Shown one piece after another: positions 23,153 to 35,853 of a stretch of 64,000 nt of DNA. The stretch is from the NCBI GenBank assembly GCA_023055425.1, contig JALGPY010000012.1, positions 13,692,922 to 13,756,921 on the forward strand, in the 5' to 3' direction. Within the stretch, counting starts at the first letter, position 1; each line of letters opens with the position of its first letter. The position numbers and the translations under genes are program-made. The notes beneath the pieces were generated by a model, which worked only from the letters and a program-made list of their open reading frames with translations, was not told the DNA's origin and ran no database searches. The stretch is from Linanthus parryae (taxonomy: Eukaryota; Streptophyta; Magnoliopsida; Ericales; Polemoniaceae).

Positions 23153-24784
23153 CTTTTAGAAGTTATATATTATTGTCATTTTCCACATTAATATGAGAGA
23201 TTTGAGCTGAAATTCAGAGAATATGAGTCGGTTTGTCACTTGTTGCTTCACAAGCGCTTTATTTCTAGTCCAGGCGTTTCTATTCATATTTAGATGTTAT
23301 TTTTAAAATATGAACGCTTGGTATGTTTGTTCATGTTGTCTTGGCAGGAACGGATGCTAATCGGTTGATAGGAGGCACGGAACGAACTTCAGAAACAACG
23401 GAAGCACGAGTGGAATGAAGAGAAGCAAAGTTGGAGGAGCTAGAATGACTAGCCTTAACTATTTTCAATTCTCAAGAAATTCTATAATGAATTTTAGATC
23501 AAGGCATGTGCCATTTGAAACAAGACATCCAGGTATTTCCAACGATACGTGGTAGGACCAAAGACGAGTCCAGATGAGAGAGTTATGGCCCGCGCAAGAC
23601 CTGCTTACAATTTTGTCCAGGAATTACAAACTAGAGGGGCTGAAATGCAATTTTGGGCAAGTTACATTAAAAACTCGCCCCAGCTGGTAAAAAACGTGAT
23701 AGACGACCTAGAGAGACATCATACACGCACGAGACACCATTGGAGAGCAGCTTGGAGCTTGGGGATTGCCTGGATTCGTCAAAGCTTGGCGATTTCACCG
23801 GTTGATTCCTTTCTCTTCTCTTTTCATCATGTGTATGGAGAAACTCTAGTTATTTTCCTCCGTCATTAGTAGCTAAGTAATTTTTCAAGGTTATATGGAG
23901 ATGAACCTAGGGTTTATGAACTAGATTTGTTTCCGGATTGTGAGATTGATTCATCTTTTGATTCTCTTAATCGTATTTTTCTTCTTTATTTATCGTATAT
24001 CTTGATTGCATAGGAGTATTGACACGTTTAGGGTAACAAGAAAAACTTTGGGAAGATGATCAATAGGTTAGATGAATCGTAGCTTAAATATTATCATCAT
24101 ATTAGATGGATTGATTGTTCTAAACTTAATTCTTAGCGTAAACGGAGTCGCGAACCGGTTAGGCTAGCGTTCTAGGGGGGTGCTCGAAAGAGAATTTATC
24201 GGATACGAACGAGAACAAGAAATTAGCCCAAATCATTGAGACTGAGAGGTGAAATGATTAGGACTAGTCGTGTTAGTGGGTAGATTCAGTAGGTGAGATT
24301 CGACTGTTTCGTGCAACGGTGGACCAAAAGGACGCGTTGTCGTGCATGTTGTTAGGCTACTAGAACCATATCGGTAGACGTTGGTGGACGGACAGGACCC
24401 GTAGTCGATTGATAGGTCGAACGACATGAGACCCAGAGGAGAATGTCAGTGCTATTACCCGAAAAAATTAATAAGATGATAGCGTGTCTCAGTACATAAT
24501 ATGGACTGTCTAAAACCCTAGGGGATCCATAGATCACCTAGTTGTTCTCCATTTTATTTAGAAAAATACAAAAATATTTGTTTAGTTTGTTAATTCATTT
24601 TAGTCACTTGTTTGCGGGTGACAACATTTTAATAACAAATCTTTCCTCCTTGTACCGTATTCTAAACTAATAACTAATTAAATAATATCAAATTTGTCCT
24701 CGTGGGATCGATAACTCGGGGTTGAAATATTACCCTATATTACTTGAACCGTGCACTTACGGTAACACGTAAGAAAGTGTGTCA
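23153..24784 (+). repeat. 5' LTR of W
   Basis: A 1632-bp direct repeat of 29363-30972, ending GTGTCA before the primer site. The first bases are CGAATAG where the 3' copy has TGGTAG, so the canonical TG seems mutated. It contains a hairpin GTCAC/GTGAC with TTGTTTGCGG loop (24603-24622) and the conserved end block CCGTGCACTTACGG (about 24751). Confidence 0.87.
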
Positions 24785-24790
24785 TGTTTT

Positions 24791-24807
24791 TGGCGCCGTT
24801 GCTGGGG
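24791..24807 (+). promoter_or_regulatory. Primer binding site of W (Asp-tRNA)
   Basis: TGGCGCCGTTGCTGGGG matches the complement of the plant Asp-tRNA 3' end with one mismatch. Element Y has the perfect version (41306-41322, - strand). This primer use is typical of Athila-like gypsy elements. Confidence 0.88.
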
Positions 24808-24944
24808 ACATCGGTAGATTATTTAGTTAGGAGTTAGTTTCTTTTCTTTTAGTTTATTTTTATTTTGTTTTTATCCCTGTGCTTGACGGGTATCTTGTGA
24901 GTTTATTTTCGCAGGGAACACAGGAAGCAAGAGACGTAACGAGC

Positions 24945-26060
24945 ATGTGGAGCGACGAGGATTATGAGGGGGTATCTGATTACCCCTACTACTGTGCTAG
25001 ATGCAGAATTTGGCACACAGATGACTCATGCTTAATGATCTGGTGCTACAAATGTAAGAAGGGTCACAAGTATGAAGACGCATGCATATCTGATAAACCA
25101 CAGCTTCAGCACCAGTAGGACTCATAAGCCAGTATGACAGACTTGTGCAAAATTATGGAGGAAATCCAAGCGCGTGTCACAAGAATGTCCTTGGATACAC
25201 CAAATCCACAAGCGGATCCCTTGTCACATGATATTGAGCCCCTAACTGAGCCATTAATTGAGTCTCTATGGTCACCATCACAAGACGATTCAAACATTCC
25301 TCATTGGCTACCAGCTGTCCAAGAGATGCAAAGGACACTGATAGATAGGATGGAGCGAGAATGAGAATCCGCATCCCAAGCTGCAATCGTGGAAGAAGAT
25401 ATACATGATTCGAGCGAAGAATGCAGTGTCCATGAACCATTGGTGGACTCTGCCATTTATGAGGACTCAGACTCTGATTCAGACTAGGGTGGACTTGTGT
25501 GTCCAACATGGGTGGAGGCGATGCTTTGTGCAAGGGAACCTCCAATTATCTCACATCCTTGGGATGATTGGGATGACACCGACATTGGGAGCTTGTGGTG
25601 TGCTGATGATGAAGCTGGCGAAAAAATATTATCCATTACAATTGAGGTAAAAGCCCCTACTAAGATTTTTGAAGACTTTTCCATATCTCATGTAAATGAA
25701 GTCCGCAATGAGTTGAAAATACTTGTGTATTGAGAGTCTTTTGGGGAAGAACGCGATGGGAAACTTCTAATTTCTTTTTCTATTGGCTATCCTATTGACG
25801 ATCTATATGCCATAGTCAAGGAGTTGGAAATCATCAAGTGTGGGGGTATGAATGAGATGCATGTGTTTACTGAGGAGCATCAAGCACCAAAGAATTACTA
25901 CTAGGATGAATTTATCGCCATAGATTCATTTGAGCCCATTAGTACTTCATGGAAGCTAATCAAGAAGAAACATTGCAAGATGAAGGGTCTTATCTTCCTT
26001 AACTCGCCACCATCCGCACAGCACAGGGGTGCACGTGAAGTTCTGGAGAAAAGATGGTAG
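24945..26060 (+). pseudogene. W Cys-rich zinc-knuckle-like ORF, broken
   Basis: Function not recognised. The frame starts at ATG 24945 (MWSDEDYEG) with two CX2CX3HX4C motifs, CARCRIWHTDDSC and CYKCKKGHKYEDAC, one residue shorter than a retroviral CCHC knuckle. Stops follow at about 25116, then IMEEI and a Pro/Ser/Glu-rich stretch. Blocks shared with the intact X protein include EPLVDSAIYEDS, GSLWCADDEA, IEVKAP, YAIVKELE and KCGG. Stops at about 25362 and 25486 and a shift near 25735 break it. In X the homologous reading frame is uninterrupted for 330 residues, which makes a real protein-coding origin likely. It may be a nucleic-acid-binding protein; this is inferred from the knuckles only. 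Confidence 0.75.
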
Positions 26061-26107
26061 AGGAAGAAGAAGTGGAGGGATAAATCATCTTCCATGTTCC
26101 TTGTCGG

Positions 26108-26182
26108 CAGAGGTAACCGGTTCGGGCCGTTGACCTTAAACTACAAGCGCTGCTTGGGAGGCAACCCAATGTAGAGTAGGAT
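26108..26182 (+). other. W conserved post-ORF block with TTGGG/CCCAA hairpin
   Basis: About 75 bp beginning GAGGTAACCGG and ending GTAGAGTAGGAT are nearly the same in Y (- strand, 38992-39067), although the ORFs just upstream are unrelated. Inside lies TTGGGAGGCAACCCAA (26154-26169), a 5-bp stem with a 6-base loop, preceded by ACAAGCGCT. Confidence 0.82.
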
Positions 26183-27264
26183 ATTTGTTATTTTATTTTT
26201 GTATTTAGTTCTCCATACTTGATTGTGAGGGGTGAGAGAGAGTGGTTTAATATTTACTATGAGTGTGCAAGACACAGGTACCGAAGACCACTTCATATTC
26301 CCCTTCTTGATGCATGTGCACGATGTTGCACGCAAAACGAGGAACAACGAGCTAATCTGACTAATTGTGCATGATAGAGAGGCTACTCGAGGTCGAGAAT
26401 TAGCTAATGAATTTTGAAAATAATGGCAGCAAGTTGTTGTGCCGGGTTTGCACGCATCGGAATCCGAAGTTGAATTGCAAGCAAAGAGCTTAAAAGGCAC
26501 GATTCATGCACAAGAGAGAAGATTTGAGAATAAATGGAAATTTCACAGATTTTGGGAGTTTTCTAATAAAAAAAATGGACTCCTCGCATTTTATGGAGTT
26601 CATCGTTGAAAGAATCGAAGAAATCGAAGGCCGGATGAAGAAAATAGAGCAAAAAGGAGTAGCAAAATCCCAGTATTTCGGCCAGCATTTCGGGCCGAAA
26701 TAAAAAGTGCTCACTGTTTGATTTTTTCAAACCATTTCGGGCCGAAATGGGGGCCAAAATAGGCCGGCTGCTCACTAATTGGGGGTAATTTTGACATTTT
26801 GGGAGGGGTATCTAAGCTAAAAACCGTCCATCTAAGCCTCCCAAGCCCTCATTTGGATCAAACAAAGCCTTCTTCGTCTTCTTCCTCTCAAAACCTCAAG
26901 AACACAAACCTATCCAAAACCCAAAACTCCTCCAAATTAAGAATTTCTTGTTGGGTTTTGCTCCTTACAAGCTCGTCTACAAGATTAATTCTTGGGATTT
27001 TGAGAGATAGTGAGTGGTTTGAGTGTGGGGGGATTCAAAGAGGAAGAGCTTCAAGAAAAAAAAATCCGATTCGTCGACTTGGAGTGGGAGTCGGCCAAAG
27101 CTCAAGAAGAGTGTTTCGAAGGGGACACCTAGGAGCACAAAGTGGTATACTCCACTCAACTTGCTCGAGTTTTCGAAAAAATTGGTCGACCAATTTGGTC
27201 CATTCTTGCCCAATTTTTGCGAACTGGTCCCGTAAGAACGGTACTCCAGGACCGTAGGTACCAT

Positions 27265-27333
<69 letters not shown>

Positions 27334-29325
27334 CTTTGATTCTTTTTTAGGCACTCTCAGGGCTTAAATTTCTCGCAAATTATACTTGCTTATTACTTGT
27401 ACCCTGGGTTACTTGGTGTAGTCACTCTAGACCTACCGGCCCTGTACTTAGGCAGCCGAGTCCTCTTGATTTCATTTTATCTTTCATTGAGGACAACGAA
27501 GCGCTTAAGGGTGTGTGGGGGGTACATCTACCTTTGTTAACCATGTATGTCTTGCATCTCCTTGTTACATATAGTATTTGTAGTATTGTGTCGTATTTGT
27601 GGTTAGTCGTGTTTAGTATATAGTGTCGTATAGTGTTAAATTTTAAAATTTTTGCATTTGTTTGCACTTTTTAATTATTAAGTCCCCTACTCATATGTGT
27701 TGTTAATAGAGTTGGCCCAAGCATATAGATTTAGGAAAATAAAATTAAAAATAAAGAATTTTTTTTTGAATAATTGAAAAATCATAAAAATTTAATTTTT
27801 TTTGAGAAAGGGCAATCGAAGAGAGTGAATGTGGAGAGGGCTCAGTGATAGAAATTCCTTAGGAGTATGAAAATATGAGGTGAGGTAGACGCGAGAATCT
27901 GGAGTAGGAAGGCTATAGGGCTAACGCACTTTAGAATTGTGTGTAGCTGTCTATTAGATTAGTTATCCTCCTAGCGCTACACCACCGTCACTTAGGTAGT
28001 CATCAACCCTCCTCGTAGTTGCAACGGAACAGCTGTGCGAGTGATGTTTATGGGGGCCTCACGTCCCGTCTCCATCTCCTAGGTCCACTAGTTACCCCAA
28101 TTTGATCTGTTTGCCCCTTTTATTCACAGCCTCTAGCCTAGGAAGTCGTTCCTTGTGACTTGCATCACTAGTTAGAATGGTCACTTCCTATGCGTCATGA
28201 TAGAGAGAGTTGAGTTAGGGAGGTTCGTTGAGGGTGAACTTATATTATACATCTTGAGTGGATTTTTGTACATGTCATCTTTTGAGGGGATGTGAGGGTG
28301 AGTTAGAGACGGTAGCACACTTCGGTGTGGCAGTGAGTCGTGTCCTTAAACCACGATCACAGGTGGAGTTTCGTAGTGCGTGATATTCTTTCCGCACGTC
28401 ATGGGGTGGGGGTTGGTTGATCTTATAGGAGGTTGTGCTTATGATTCATTTATATTCTATATATCTTAGGTGATGAGGAGGATCGATCGGAAAAGCACGA
28501 ATTACATTTGACTACTGGGTTGCGAAAGATGGTTTACATCGAGTGTGGGGGGTGTCGACATCTATTTTATTACATCACTGATTTGACACATTCCACCCCC
28601 ATGTTATTTATCTTGACATTTGATCTTCCTCGGATATTACTATCGTATTGTTAATTTCATGGGATTTGGTATATATATAATAGAAAAAAAAACAGAAACT
28701 AGAAAAAAAATAGAAATTGAAAGTGAATGGAATAAGGAGCAGAATTGAACTTCATGAAGACCGAGGAGATGATCTATATATTTTGATCACCTCTTCACAA
28801 TTGTGGCCACTAGAACGGCGTTGCACCAAGATTGAGGGAATGAGGGCCGAAGTAGTAGAATTGGTGGGGTTCCTTAGATTTTGGCGAGGGAGTGTGAGAA
28901 TCGGGTTTTGTGAGTTGTATCATGACGTCTAGGACTGTGCTTCTAAATATCTTATCCTAGCCGTCCTAAACCGTCAACAATTTAATCCTTGGATAAATAG
29001 CACGGATGGTAGGTGATAGGGATACGTTTGATGAGTGTGCGGAAGCAACTTATTTAGTGTTCGTGCCCGTTACGAAATTGGCCGCATGTTCTACCGATCA
29101 CCAAAGTTGTAGAATCTTTAAGGGAATATGAGAGCCTTATGACATGCCGGTTTAATTTTCGAGATTGCCCAATCTCTAACTAAAAAAATTGTATATGTTC
29201 TTTTCTTTGTTGCATTTTTTATAATCGAGTTGCATCGTTTAAAGTCATGTAGATTGCATAGTTCGGTGTTTGAGTCGTGGTGTCTAAGGCAAAGTAAAGA
29301 TATATGTGAATCTTGGATAAAAGTG
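26183..29325 (+). other. W non-coding interior with extra polypurine-like tracts and a CT microsatellite
   Basis: No convincing gene in 3.1 kb. Contents: a (TC)n run at 27267-27331 (about 32 units); a TTGAGGACAACG motif followed by TTAAGGGTGTGTGGGG (27486-27522), shared with Y; and another GAGTGTGGGGGG tract at 28541-28552. Open frames over the microsatellite (Leu-Ser or Arg-Glu repeats) are artefacts. Confidence 0.7.
27267..27331 (+). repeat. (TC)n microsatellite in W
   Basis: About 32 uninterrupted TC units. Its length makes it likely to vary between individuals. Confidence 0.95.
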
Positions 29326-29362
29326 TTGCTCGGGACGAGCAAGAAGTTAGTGTGGGGGAATT
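29326..29362 (+). promoter_or_regulatory. W 3' hairpin plus polypurine tract
   Basis: TTGCTCGGGACGAGCAA (29326-29342) is a perfect 6-bp stem with a 5-base loop, followed by TTAGTGTGGGGG and the 3' LTR. X (35490-35528) and Y (37146-37184) have the same order on the - strand. The tract should prime plus-strand synthesis; the hairpin's role is unknown. Confidence 0.85.
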
Positions 29363-30972
29363 TGGTAGCACCTTTTATGAGCTATATATTATTGTCATTT
29401 TCCACATTAATTTGAGATATTTGAGTTAAATTCATTGAATATGAGTCGGTTCGTCACTTGTTTCTTCATATGCGCTTTATTGATAGTTCGGGCGTTTCTA
29501 TGCATATTTAGATGTTATTTGTCAAATATGATCGCTTGGTATGTTTTTTCATGTTGTCTTGGCAGGAACGGATGCAAATCGGTTGATAGGATGCATGGAA
29601 CGAACTTCGGAAACAGCGGAAGCACAAGTGGAATGAAGATAAGCAAAGTTGGAGGAGCTAGAATGACCATCCTTCACTATTTTGAAAGCTCAGGAAAATC
29701 TACAATGAATTTTGGATCAAGGCCTATGCCATTTTAAATTAGACATCCAGGGCTTTCGAACAGTATGTGGTAGGCCCAAAGAAGATTCCGGATGAGAGAG
29801 TTATGGCCCACGCAAGACCAGCTTACAATTCTGTCCGGGAATTACAAACTGTAGGGGATGAAATGCAATTTCGGCCAAGTTACATTAAAAACTCGCCCCA
29901 TCTGGAAAAAAGCGTGATAGAATACCTAGAGAGACATCATACACGCAAGGGAAACCATTGGAGAGCAGCTTGGAGCTTGGGGATTGCCCGGATTCGTCAA
30001 AGCTTGGCGATTTCACCGGTTGATTCCTTCCTCTTCTCTTTTCATCATGTGTATGGAGAAACTCTTGTTATTTTCCTACTTTATTAGTATCTAAATACTT
30101 TTTTTAGTTTCTATGGATATGAACCTTGGGTTTATGAACTATATTTGTTTTCGGATTGTGAGATTGATTCATGTTTCGACTCTCTTAATCGTATTGTTCT
30201 TCTTTGTTTATCGTACATCTTGATTGCTTATGACTTTGACACGTCTAGGGTAACAAGAACAACTTTGGGAGGATGATCAATAGGTAAGATGAATTGTAGC
30301 TTAAATATTATCATCATATTAGCTGGATTGATTGTTCTAAACTTAATTCTTAGCGTAATGGAGTCGCGAACCGGTTAGGCTAGCGTTCTAGGGCGGGTGC
30401 TCGAAAAAGACTTTACCGGATACAAACAAGAACAAGAAATTAGGCCAAATCATTGAGACTGAGAGGTGAGATGATTAGGACTAGTCGTGTTAGTGGGTAG
30501 ATTTGGTAGGTGGGATTCGACTGTTTCGTGCAACGGTGGAACGATAGGACGCGTTGTCGTGCAGGTCGTTAGCCTACTAGAACCATATCGGTAGTCGGTG
30601 GACCCTTAGTCGATTGATAGGTAGAACGACATGATACCGAGAGGAGATTGTCAGTGCTATTACCCGACACAATTAATAAGATGATAGCGTGTCTCAGTAC
30701 TTAATCCGGAACTGTCTAAAACCCTAGGGGATCCATAGATCGCCTAGTTGTTCTCCATTTTATTCAGAAAAATACAAAAATATTAGTTTAGTTTATTAAT
30801 TCATTTTAGTCACTTGTTTGAGAGTGACAACATTTCCTTTTACCGTATTCTAAGCTAATAACTAATTAAATATTCTCAAGTCTATCCTCGTGGGACCGAC
30901 AACTCGGGGTTGAAATATTTCCCTTTATTACTTGAACCGTGCACTTGCGGTAACACGTAAGAAAGCGTGTCA
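29363..30972 (+). repeat. 3' LTR of W
   Basis: A 1610-bp LTR starting TGGTAGCACC and ending GTGTCA, followed by TSD TCCAT and the resumed RT of copia A. The hairpin at 30809-30828 keeps GTCAC/GTGAC arms. Confidence 0.9.
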
Positions 30973-30977
30973 TCCAT

Positions 30978-31646
30978 CATGTACGCCATGTTATGTACTA
31001 GAACAGATGTGTCATACGCATTGAGTATGACAAGCAGATATCAGTCCAATCCAGGTGAGTCACTGGATTGCGGTCATGAACATCCTTAAGTACTTGAGAA
31101 GAACTAAGGATGCGTTCTTGATATTTAGACGTGACGAAGAGTTGCATGTAAAGGGTTACACGGATGCAAGCTTCTAGACCGACAGAGATGATTTCATATC
31201 ACAGTCGGGGTTTGATTTTGCCTGAATGTAGGAGCGGTGAGCTGGAAGAGTTCCAAGCAAGAGACGGTGGATGATTCTACAACAGAGGCTGAGTATATTG
31301 CTGCGAATGGCGCAGCAAAGGAGGCAGTCTAGATTAATCAGTTCGTTACTGAGCTTGGTGCGGTTCCGAGCATTGCGGATCCAATAGAGTTGTATTGTGA
31401 CAACACTGGGGCGATCGCGCAATCAAAGGAACCCAGGTCGCACCCGAAATCCTAACACGTACTTAGGAAGTTCCATCTTATTCGAGATATTTTCGAAAGA
31501 GGAGACGTTCGGATATGCAAGATTCCTACAGATGAAAATCTGTAAGATCCACTTACAAAGCCGCTTGTTCAGCGCAAACATGAAGGGCACACTAGGAGCA
31601 TTAGCATACGAGATGCACCGGATTGGCTCTAGTGCAAGTGGGAGAC
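30978..31646 (+). pseudogene. Copia A pol piece 3: end of RT and RNase H
   Basis: Pol of A resumes after W with MYAMLCTR and DVSYALSMTSRYQSNPGES. A 2-bp loss near 31055 shifts the frame. RNase H follows (YTDASF, then STTEAEYIAANGAAKEAV near 31270, with stops at 31331 and 31454) and the C-terminus at 31620-31632. The polypurine tract AAGTGGGAGAC (31636-31646) abuts the LTR. Confidence 0.9.
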
Positions 31647-33036
31647 TGTTGGAATAGGTGATGAACAATAAATTGGCTATAACATTCATTGTATTATTAA
31701 TTGGATATTTAATATAATGAAGTCCTCAGATTCACAATTGTGTTGTTTATCTTAAATATACCTAGTCCATTATAATGATTAATGGGACAATCATCTATAG
31801 ACTAGTATGGGGTTTGATTGATATGGAGATATCATGATCCAACACATGGGTATGCATTAGGGGTAATAGCATACTGGATTGACCCAATACATAGAAGGCT
31901 ACATACAAGTTATGTAAAGTCACGAGTGCTTCTCGCGGTGACAACAGTATTGTCATCCTTAGAGTAGATGTCACTAGTTGTTCTAGTTTTGGAATATTGT
32001 GCTTTGATAGGGTTAAACGCTACACCGTGATTGGGTAGTCATAAAGGCGCATATTAGGCACAATAGGAAGCAAGCTTAGATATCATAGTGATATAGATAG
32101 AATTTGTCTCTCCCACATCACGGGAGAAAATATCCTAGGCCACTTGAGGGATAGTGCTTATAGAATGTTTGGCCAGGCTCAAATAAATTAATATAGGATA
32201 TTGATGTTATTTGCACGAATAAGGCTATTCCCAGGATCGAGGAACTATGGATTGGATATACGAGTGTGACATGAATGTCTCGTGTCCAATCCGGATATTG
32301 AGACAAAGGATGATACAATACTTGCACAAAGGTTTGTCATGATGACTATTTCAATTTGTTGGCTAGAATGGATGTCTTGCTAGAGACCACTCCATATTAG
32401 TATATAGTTACGTCCAATTAAATATAACCTATGGGGTCACACCATATAGGGTTGAACTAGACTTCCTAATTAATTAATTCATATGATTAATTAATTAGAA
32501 GGATCAAAACGCAACAACTTGTTAACTTAGTAGGACTAATATGCAAGTTGGACTAATCCGAACTTGAGTAGGATTAGGAGAGGTCTGTTATGTAGTAACA
32601 AGAGTTATTGTACTATATAAATAATGCTCATAGCTTCCTTCTCTAAAAATTATGCTCATAACATATTGAGTAGGAGAGAAGAAGGAGAGAGCAAAACAAC
32701 AAGAAAGGCCGAAGCGCCCTCTTGCGTCTGCCCTACCCGTCGGCCACAAAGAGAGGGCCGCCCCTCTCTCTTGGTGCTCCGTTGCGTGATTTCTTCATCC
32801 TCTTCCATTCCTCCTAGCTAGCAAAAGGCGTTTTGAAGATCCAGATCTCACCTCTAAGTGTGGATCAACCATAGATACGTGATACTTATTGCATTAGAAG
32901 TCATCAAGGAGACCCACAAGGTACTTAGCACAAATCCTTTACCATCGTCATGATTTCTCTTCCTGTGATCCTTGGAGGGTCTTGATCGGATAAATTTATT
33001 GTTATTCCGCTGCGTATCCATGATAAATACCCTACA
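31647..33036 (+). repeat. 3' LTR of copia A
   Basis: A 1390-bp LTR, TGTTGGAATAGG...CCCTACA, related to the LTRs of C, D and E but more diverged. It has a TATA-like CTATATAAATAA near 32614 and an R/U5 region with GTCGGCC (about 32749). Confidence 0.9.
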
Positions 33037-33052
33037 ATCACATCTTCGATTC

Positions 33053-33496
33053 TTTTTTTTTTTATGAAATGATCATATCATTTGAATCTCAAAGAAGAGT
33101 ATAAGAACAACCAAGAGTACAACGAAACAACTAAACCACATAACAACAGAACAAGACAAACATCGCAATTAAAGACCTCTAAACAGCTAAAAAAAAATTA
33201 CTACATAGGGTGATTATCATCGATAGCGTTTTTGGCTTCTAAGTGAGCTTAGCAACTGCACTTCGCGACACTTTTGAAATCGAACAAATCGTAAGATCAT
33301 GCATGGCACCCTTGAGTCTTTGAAAGACCGGAGTATCCTGAACCGCCACCTTACTCTTTCCCTTAAACAATGATAAGTTAGAAGAGCATATTGTATTAAT
33401 ATTAATGCAGTCAATATTATAATGTAAAGCAAACATAACCCCATGCTCCACTTCAAGAAGCTCGGCTTGGAAAGCACTAGATGCAAAGCAATTTTT
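33053..33496 (-). pseudogene. LINE L, 3' end: RNase H-like region and poly(A) tail
   Basis: On the - strand this reads as the end of a plant L1-type LINE. The first part is a decayed RNase H-like (RVT_3) region, SSAFQAELLEVEHGVMFAL, and it ends in a run of A (the T run at 33053-33063). Its 5' continuation is at 57771-58210, beyond solo LTR E, which cut it at TTTTT. TSDs of the LINE itself could not be identified with confidence. Confidence 0.72.
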
Positions 33497-34402
33497 TGTT
33501 GGAATAGATGCCCTAGAGGCAAACTAGTTTAGTATGAACAATAATTGGCTAGAATATTCATTGTATTATTTATGGAGATATTTAATATAATGAAGTACTT
33601 AGATTTACAATTTTGTTGTTTATCTTAGATATCCCTAGTCCATTATACTGATAAACAGGACAATCATATATAGACTAGTATGGGGTTGGATTGATATGGA
33701 GATATCATGATCCACACATGGGTATGCATTAGTGTAATGGCATACTGGATTGACCCATATCCGAGAATGCTACATACATGTTATGTAAAGTCACAAGTGC
33801 TTCTCGCGGTGACAACGGTAGTGTCATCCTTACACTTGAAGTCACTAGATCAACTAGTCGTGGAATATTGTGTTTTGGTAGCGTTAAACGCTACACCGTG
33901 ACTGGATAGTCACAAAGGCGCGTATCGGAAAAAATATGGAGAATGCTTAGATATCGTAGTGATGTAGATAGAATTTGTCCCTCCCACATAACGGGAGAAA
34001 ATATCCACGGCCACTCGAGCGATAGTGCTTATAGAAAGTCTGGCCAAACCCAAATAAATCAATATAAGATATTGATGTTATTTGCACGAATAAGGCTATT
34101 CCCAGGATCGAGGAACTATGGATTGGATATACGAGTGTGACTTGTATGTCTCGTGTCCGATCCGGATAAAGATACAAAGGGATGAGACAATACTTGCACA
34201 AGGTTTTTCGGATGACTATTTCTATTAGTTGGGTGGTATGGATGTGTTGCTAGACACCCCTCCATATTAGTAAATAGTTACTACCAACTAAGTATAAACC
34301 TATGGGGTGACACGCCATATGGATTAAACTAGACTTGGGAATTAATCAATATGATTAATTAATTAGAATGATCAAAACACAACAACTTGCTAACTTAGTA
34401 GG

Positions 34403-35489
34403 TGAACGCGATTTACTAACGCGTATGCGCAAGTGCACGGTCAAGTAATATAGGGGTGGTATTTCAACCCCGAGTTATCGATCCCACGAGGACAGACTCT
34501 AGACTATTTAGTTAGTTAATTAATTTAGAATACAGTACAGGAAGAGAATTGAGTGATAAATGAGTTCGTCACCCACAAACAAGTGACTGAAAAATGAAAT
34601 AACGAACTAATCTAATATTTTTTTATTTTTTATATTGCATAAAAGATGGAGAAATTAGGCAATCTCTAGATCACCTAGGGATGTAGATGATTTCCGGATT
34701 ATCTAAGTAACACGTTAATTCTATCCTAATCAAGTCGGGTAATAGGCTATGACAATCTCCTGTCAGTCTCATATCATTTTACGTCTTGGTTGACTACAAT
34801 CTCCTCTCGGTCTCATGTTGTCTACCAGTCCGTTCTAGCAGGTCATCTACTGGTACGATAACGGGTCTTGTCGGCCCACCTTTTCACGGAACAGAGGAAT
34901 AATCCTACCAAATCTACCCACACTAGGTCAATCCTAACACTTTTCCTTTTCAGTCTCGGTGATTCGGGATTTTTGTTCACATCTCATCAATGCTAGTTAA
35001 AGTCCCTGTCGCCACTTGCTAACTACGTAGTATTTTCGGGTCACGACTCCTTCAACACTAAGAATTAAGAACAACATGTGAACAATTGAACTAGAATAAG
35101 ATTAAGCATTAAGCAAGATTCAATTCAAGAATAAACCCTAGTTTTATTGCATATCGAATCATAATCACGTCGTGTCAATAGAAAAGATTCAACAACAAGT
35201 TCAAGAAACTAAGTATTCGTCCAATAAATCGAAACATAAAGCATGAAACAAAGATTCAAATCCGGTGAAATTAACCGTCTACATAACCCTAGGATCTCGT
35301 AGAGACGCCTAGCAAAACGTTTAGCTGACAAAGATCAACCAAACAAAACTTACAAGTTTCTCCATAAAAGATTGAGAGAGGAAGAAGAAGAAAAACTCAA
35401 ACCCTAAGTCTTCAATGGAGGTCTTGGCCTTCGTCTTCCTCCTTTTCCTTGCGTCTTCCACCGTGAGTGCTAGTAATAGAGAATTATCA
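34403..35489 (-). repeat. 3' LTR of X, internally deleted
   Basis: Starts TGAACGCGATT and ends ATTATCA. It is about 0.5 kb shorter than the 5' LTR owing to a deletion near 35461-35470. It keeps the hairpin GTCAC/GTGAC with CCACAAACAA loop (34568-34587). Confidence 0.85.
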
Positions 35490-35853
35490 AATCACCCACA
35501 CTACCTTTTTGCGCGCCCCGAGCAAAATCAATCTCACACTACGTTTTCAATCCACCAAATTGCATCCAAATTTACTAGCCATGTGACACAAACAACACAC
35601 AAACACAATGCAATCTACATGAATATAGATAATGCAACTCGATTATAGAACAATGCTAAAATTTAAACAACACAATATTATTTTTTCTTCTTAGAGACGG
35701 GCAATCTCGCTATCACTAACCAAAATCATCAAGCTCTCACTAGTCTCTTTCAAAATTTCAAAACCAATAGCACGAAATTGAAGTAGAATGATCCTACGCA
35801 CAAGTTCACTAAGGGGTCACCAAACATCCGAAATTGAAGTAGAATGATCCTAC
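35490..35853 (-). other. X 3' interior: polypurine tract and hairpin
   Basis: The polypurine tract (plus-strand view ATCACCCACACTACC) is followed by the TTTTTGCGCG...GAGCAAAA hairpin (about 35505-35528). A 24-bp piece AATTGAAGTAGAATGATCC occurs twice (about 35776 and 35832), the second copy at the join to Y. The stretch is related to 37146-37500 of Y, so X and Y share 3' interiors. Confidence 0.75.

Larger units (their letters stand above)
23153..30972 (+). mobile_element. Element W: non-autonomous Athila/Tat-like retrotransposon
   Basis: Two LTRs (23153-24784, 29363-30972) flank a 4.6-kb interior. TSD TCCAT (23148-23152, 30973-30977) lies in the RT of copia A, whose frame continues exactly across. 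The primer site matches Asp-tRNA, as in Athila-type gypsy elements. The interior has one decayed Cys-rich ORF and about 3.2 kb of non-coding DNA with three polypurine-like GTGTGGGG tracts. No gag capsid, RT or integrase motif was found in any frame, so movement must have relied on another element. Element X encodes the same ORF. Confidence 0.88.
1..33036 (+). mobile_element. Copia element A, 5' end outside window, split by insertions B and W
   Basis: Three pol pieces on the + strand (2-842, 22088-23152, 30978-31646) and a 3' LTR (31647-33036) form one Ty1/copia element once insertions B (843-22082) and W (23153-30972) are removed. Protein identity with element D runs continuously across both junctions, and each insertion is flanked by a 5-bp duplication of A sequence (AACAT, TCCAT). 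The 5' LTR, gag and protease lie left of base 1. The LTR begins TGTTGGAATAG, like many plant Angela/Tork-type copia LTRs; the lineage name is tentative. All pol pieces carry stops or frameshifts, so A is dead. The bases right after it, ATCAC (33037-33041), should be its TSD and should recur left of the missing 5' LTR. Confidence 0.88.

Noticed and set aside
26977..27354. Frames encoding Leu-Ser or Arg-Glu repeats
   Set aside because: They are translations of the (TC)n microsatellite.
23153..30972. W as an autonomous gypsy element
   Set aside because: No RT, RNase H, integrase or protease motif in any frame of the interior.
33217..33522. 101-codon - strand frame as an independent gene
   Set aside because: Adjacent frame shows RNase H-like LINE sequence and the frame crosses the E insertion border.
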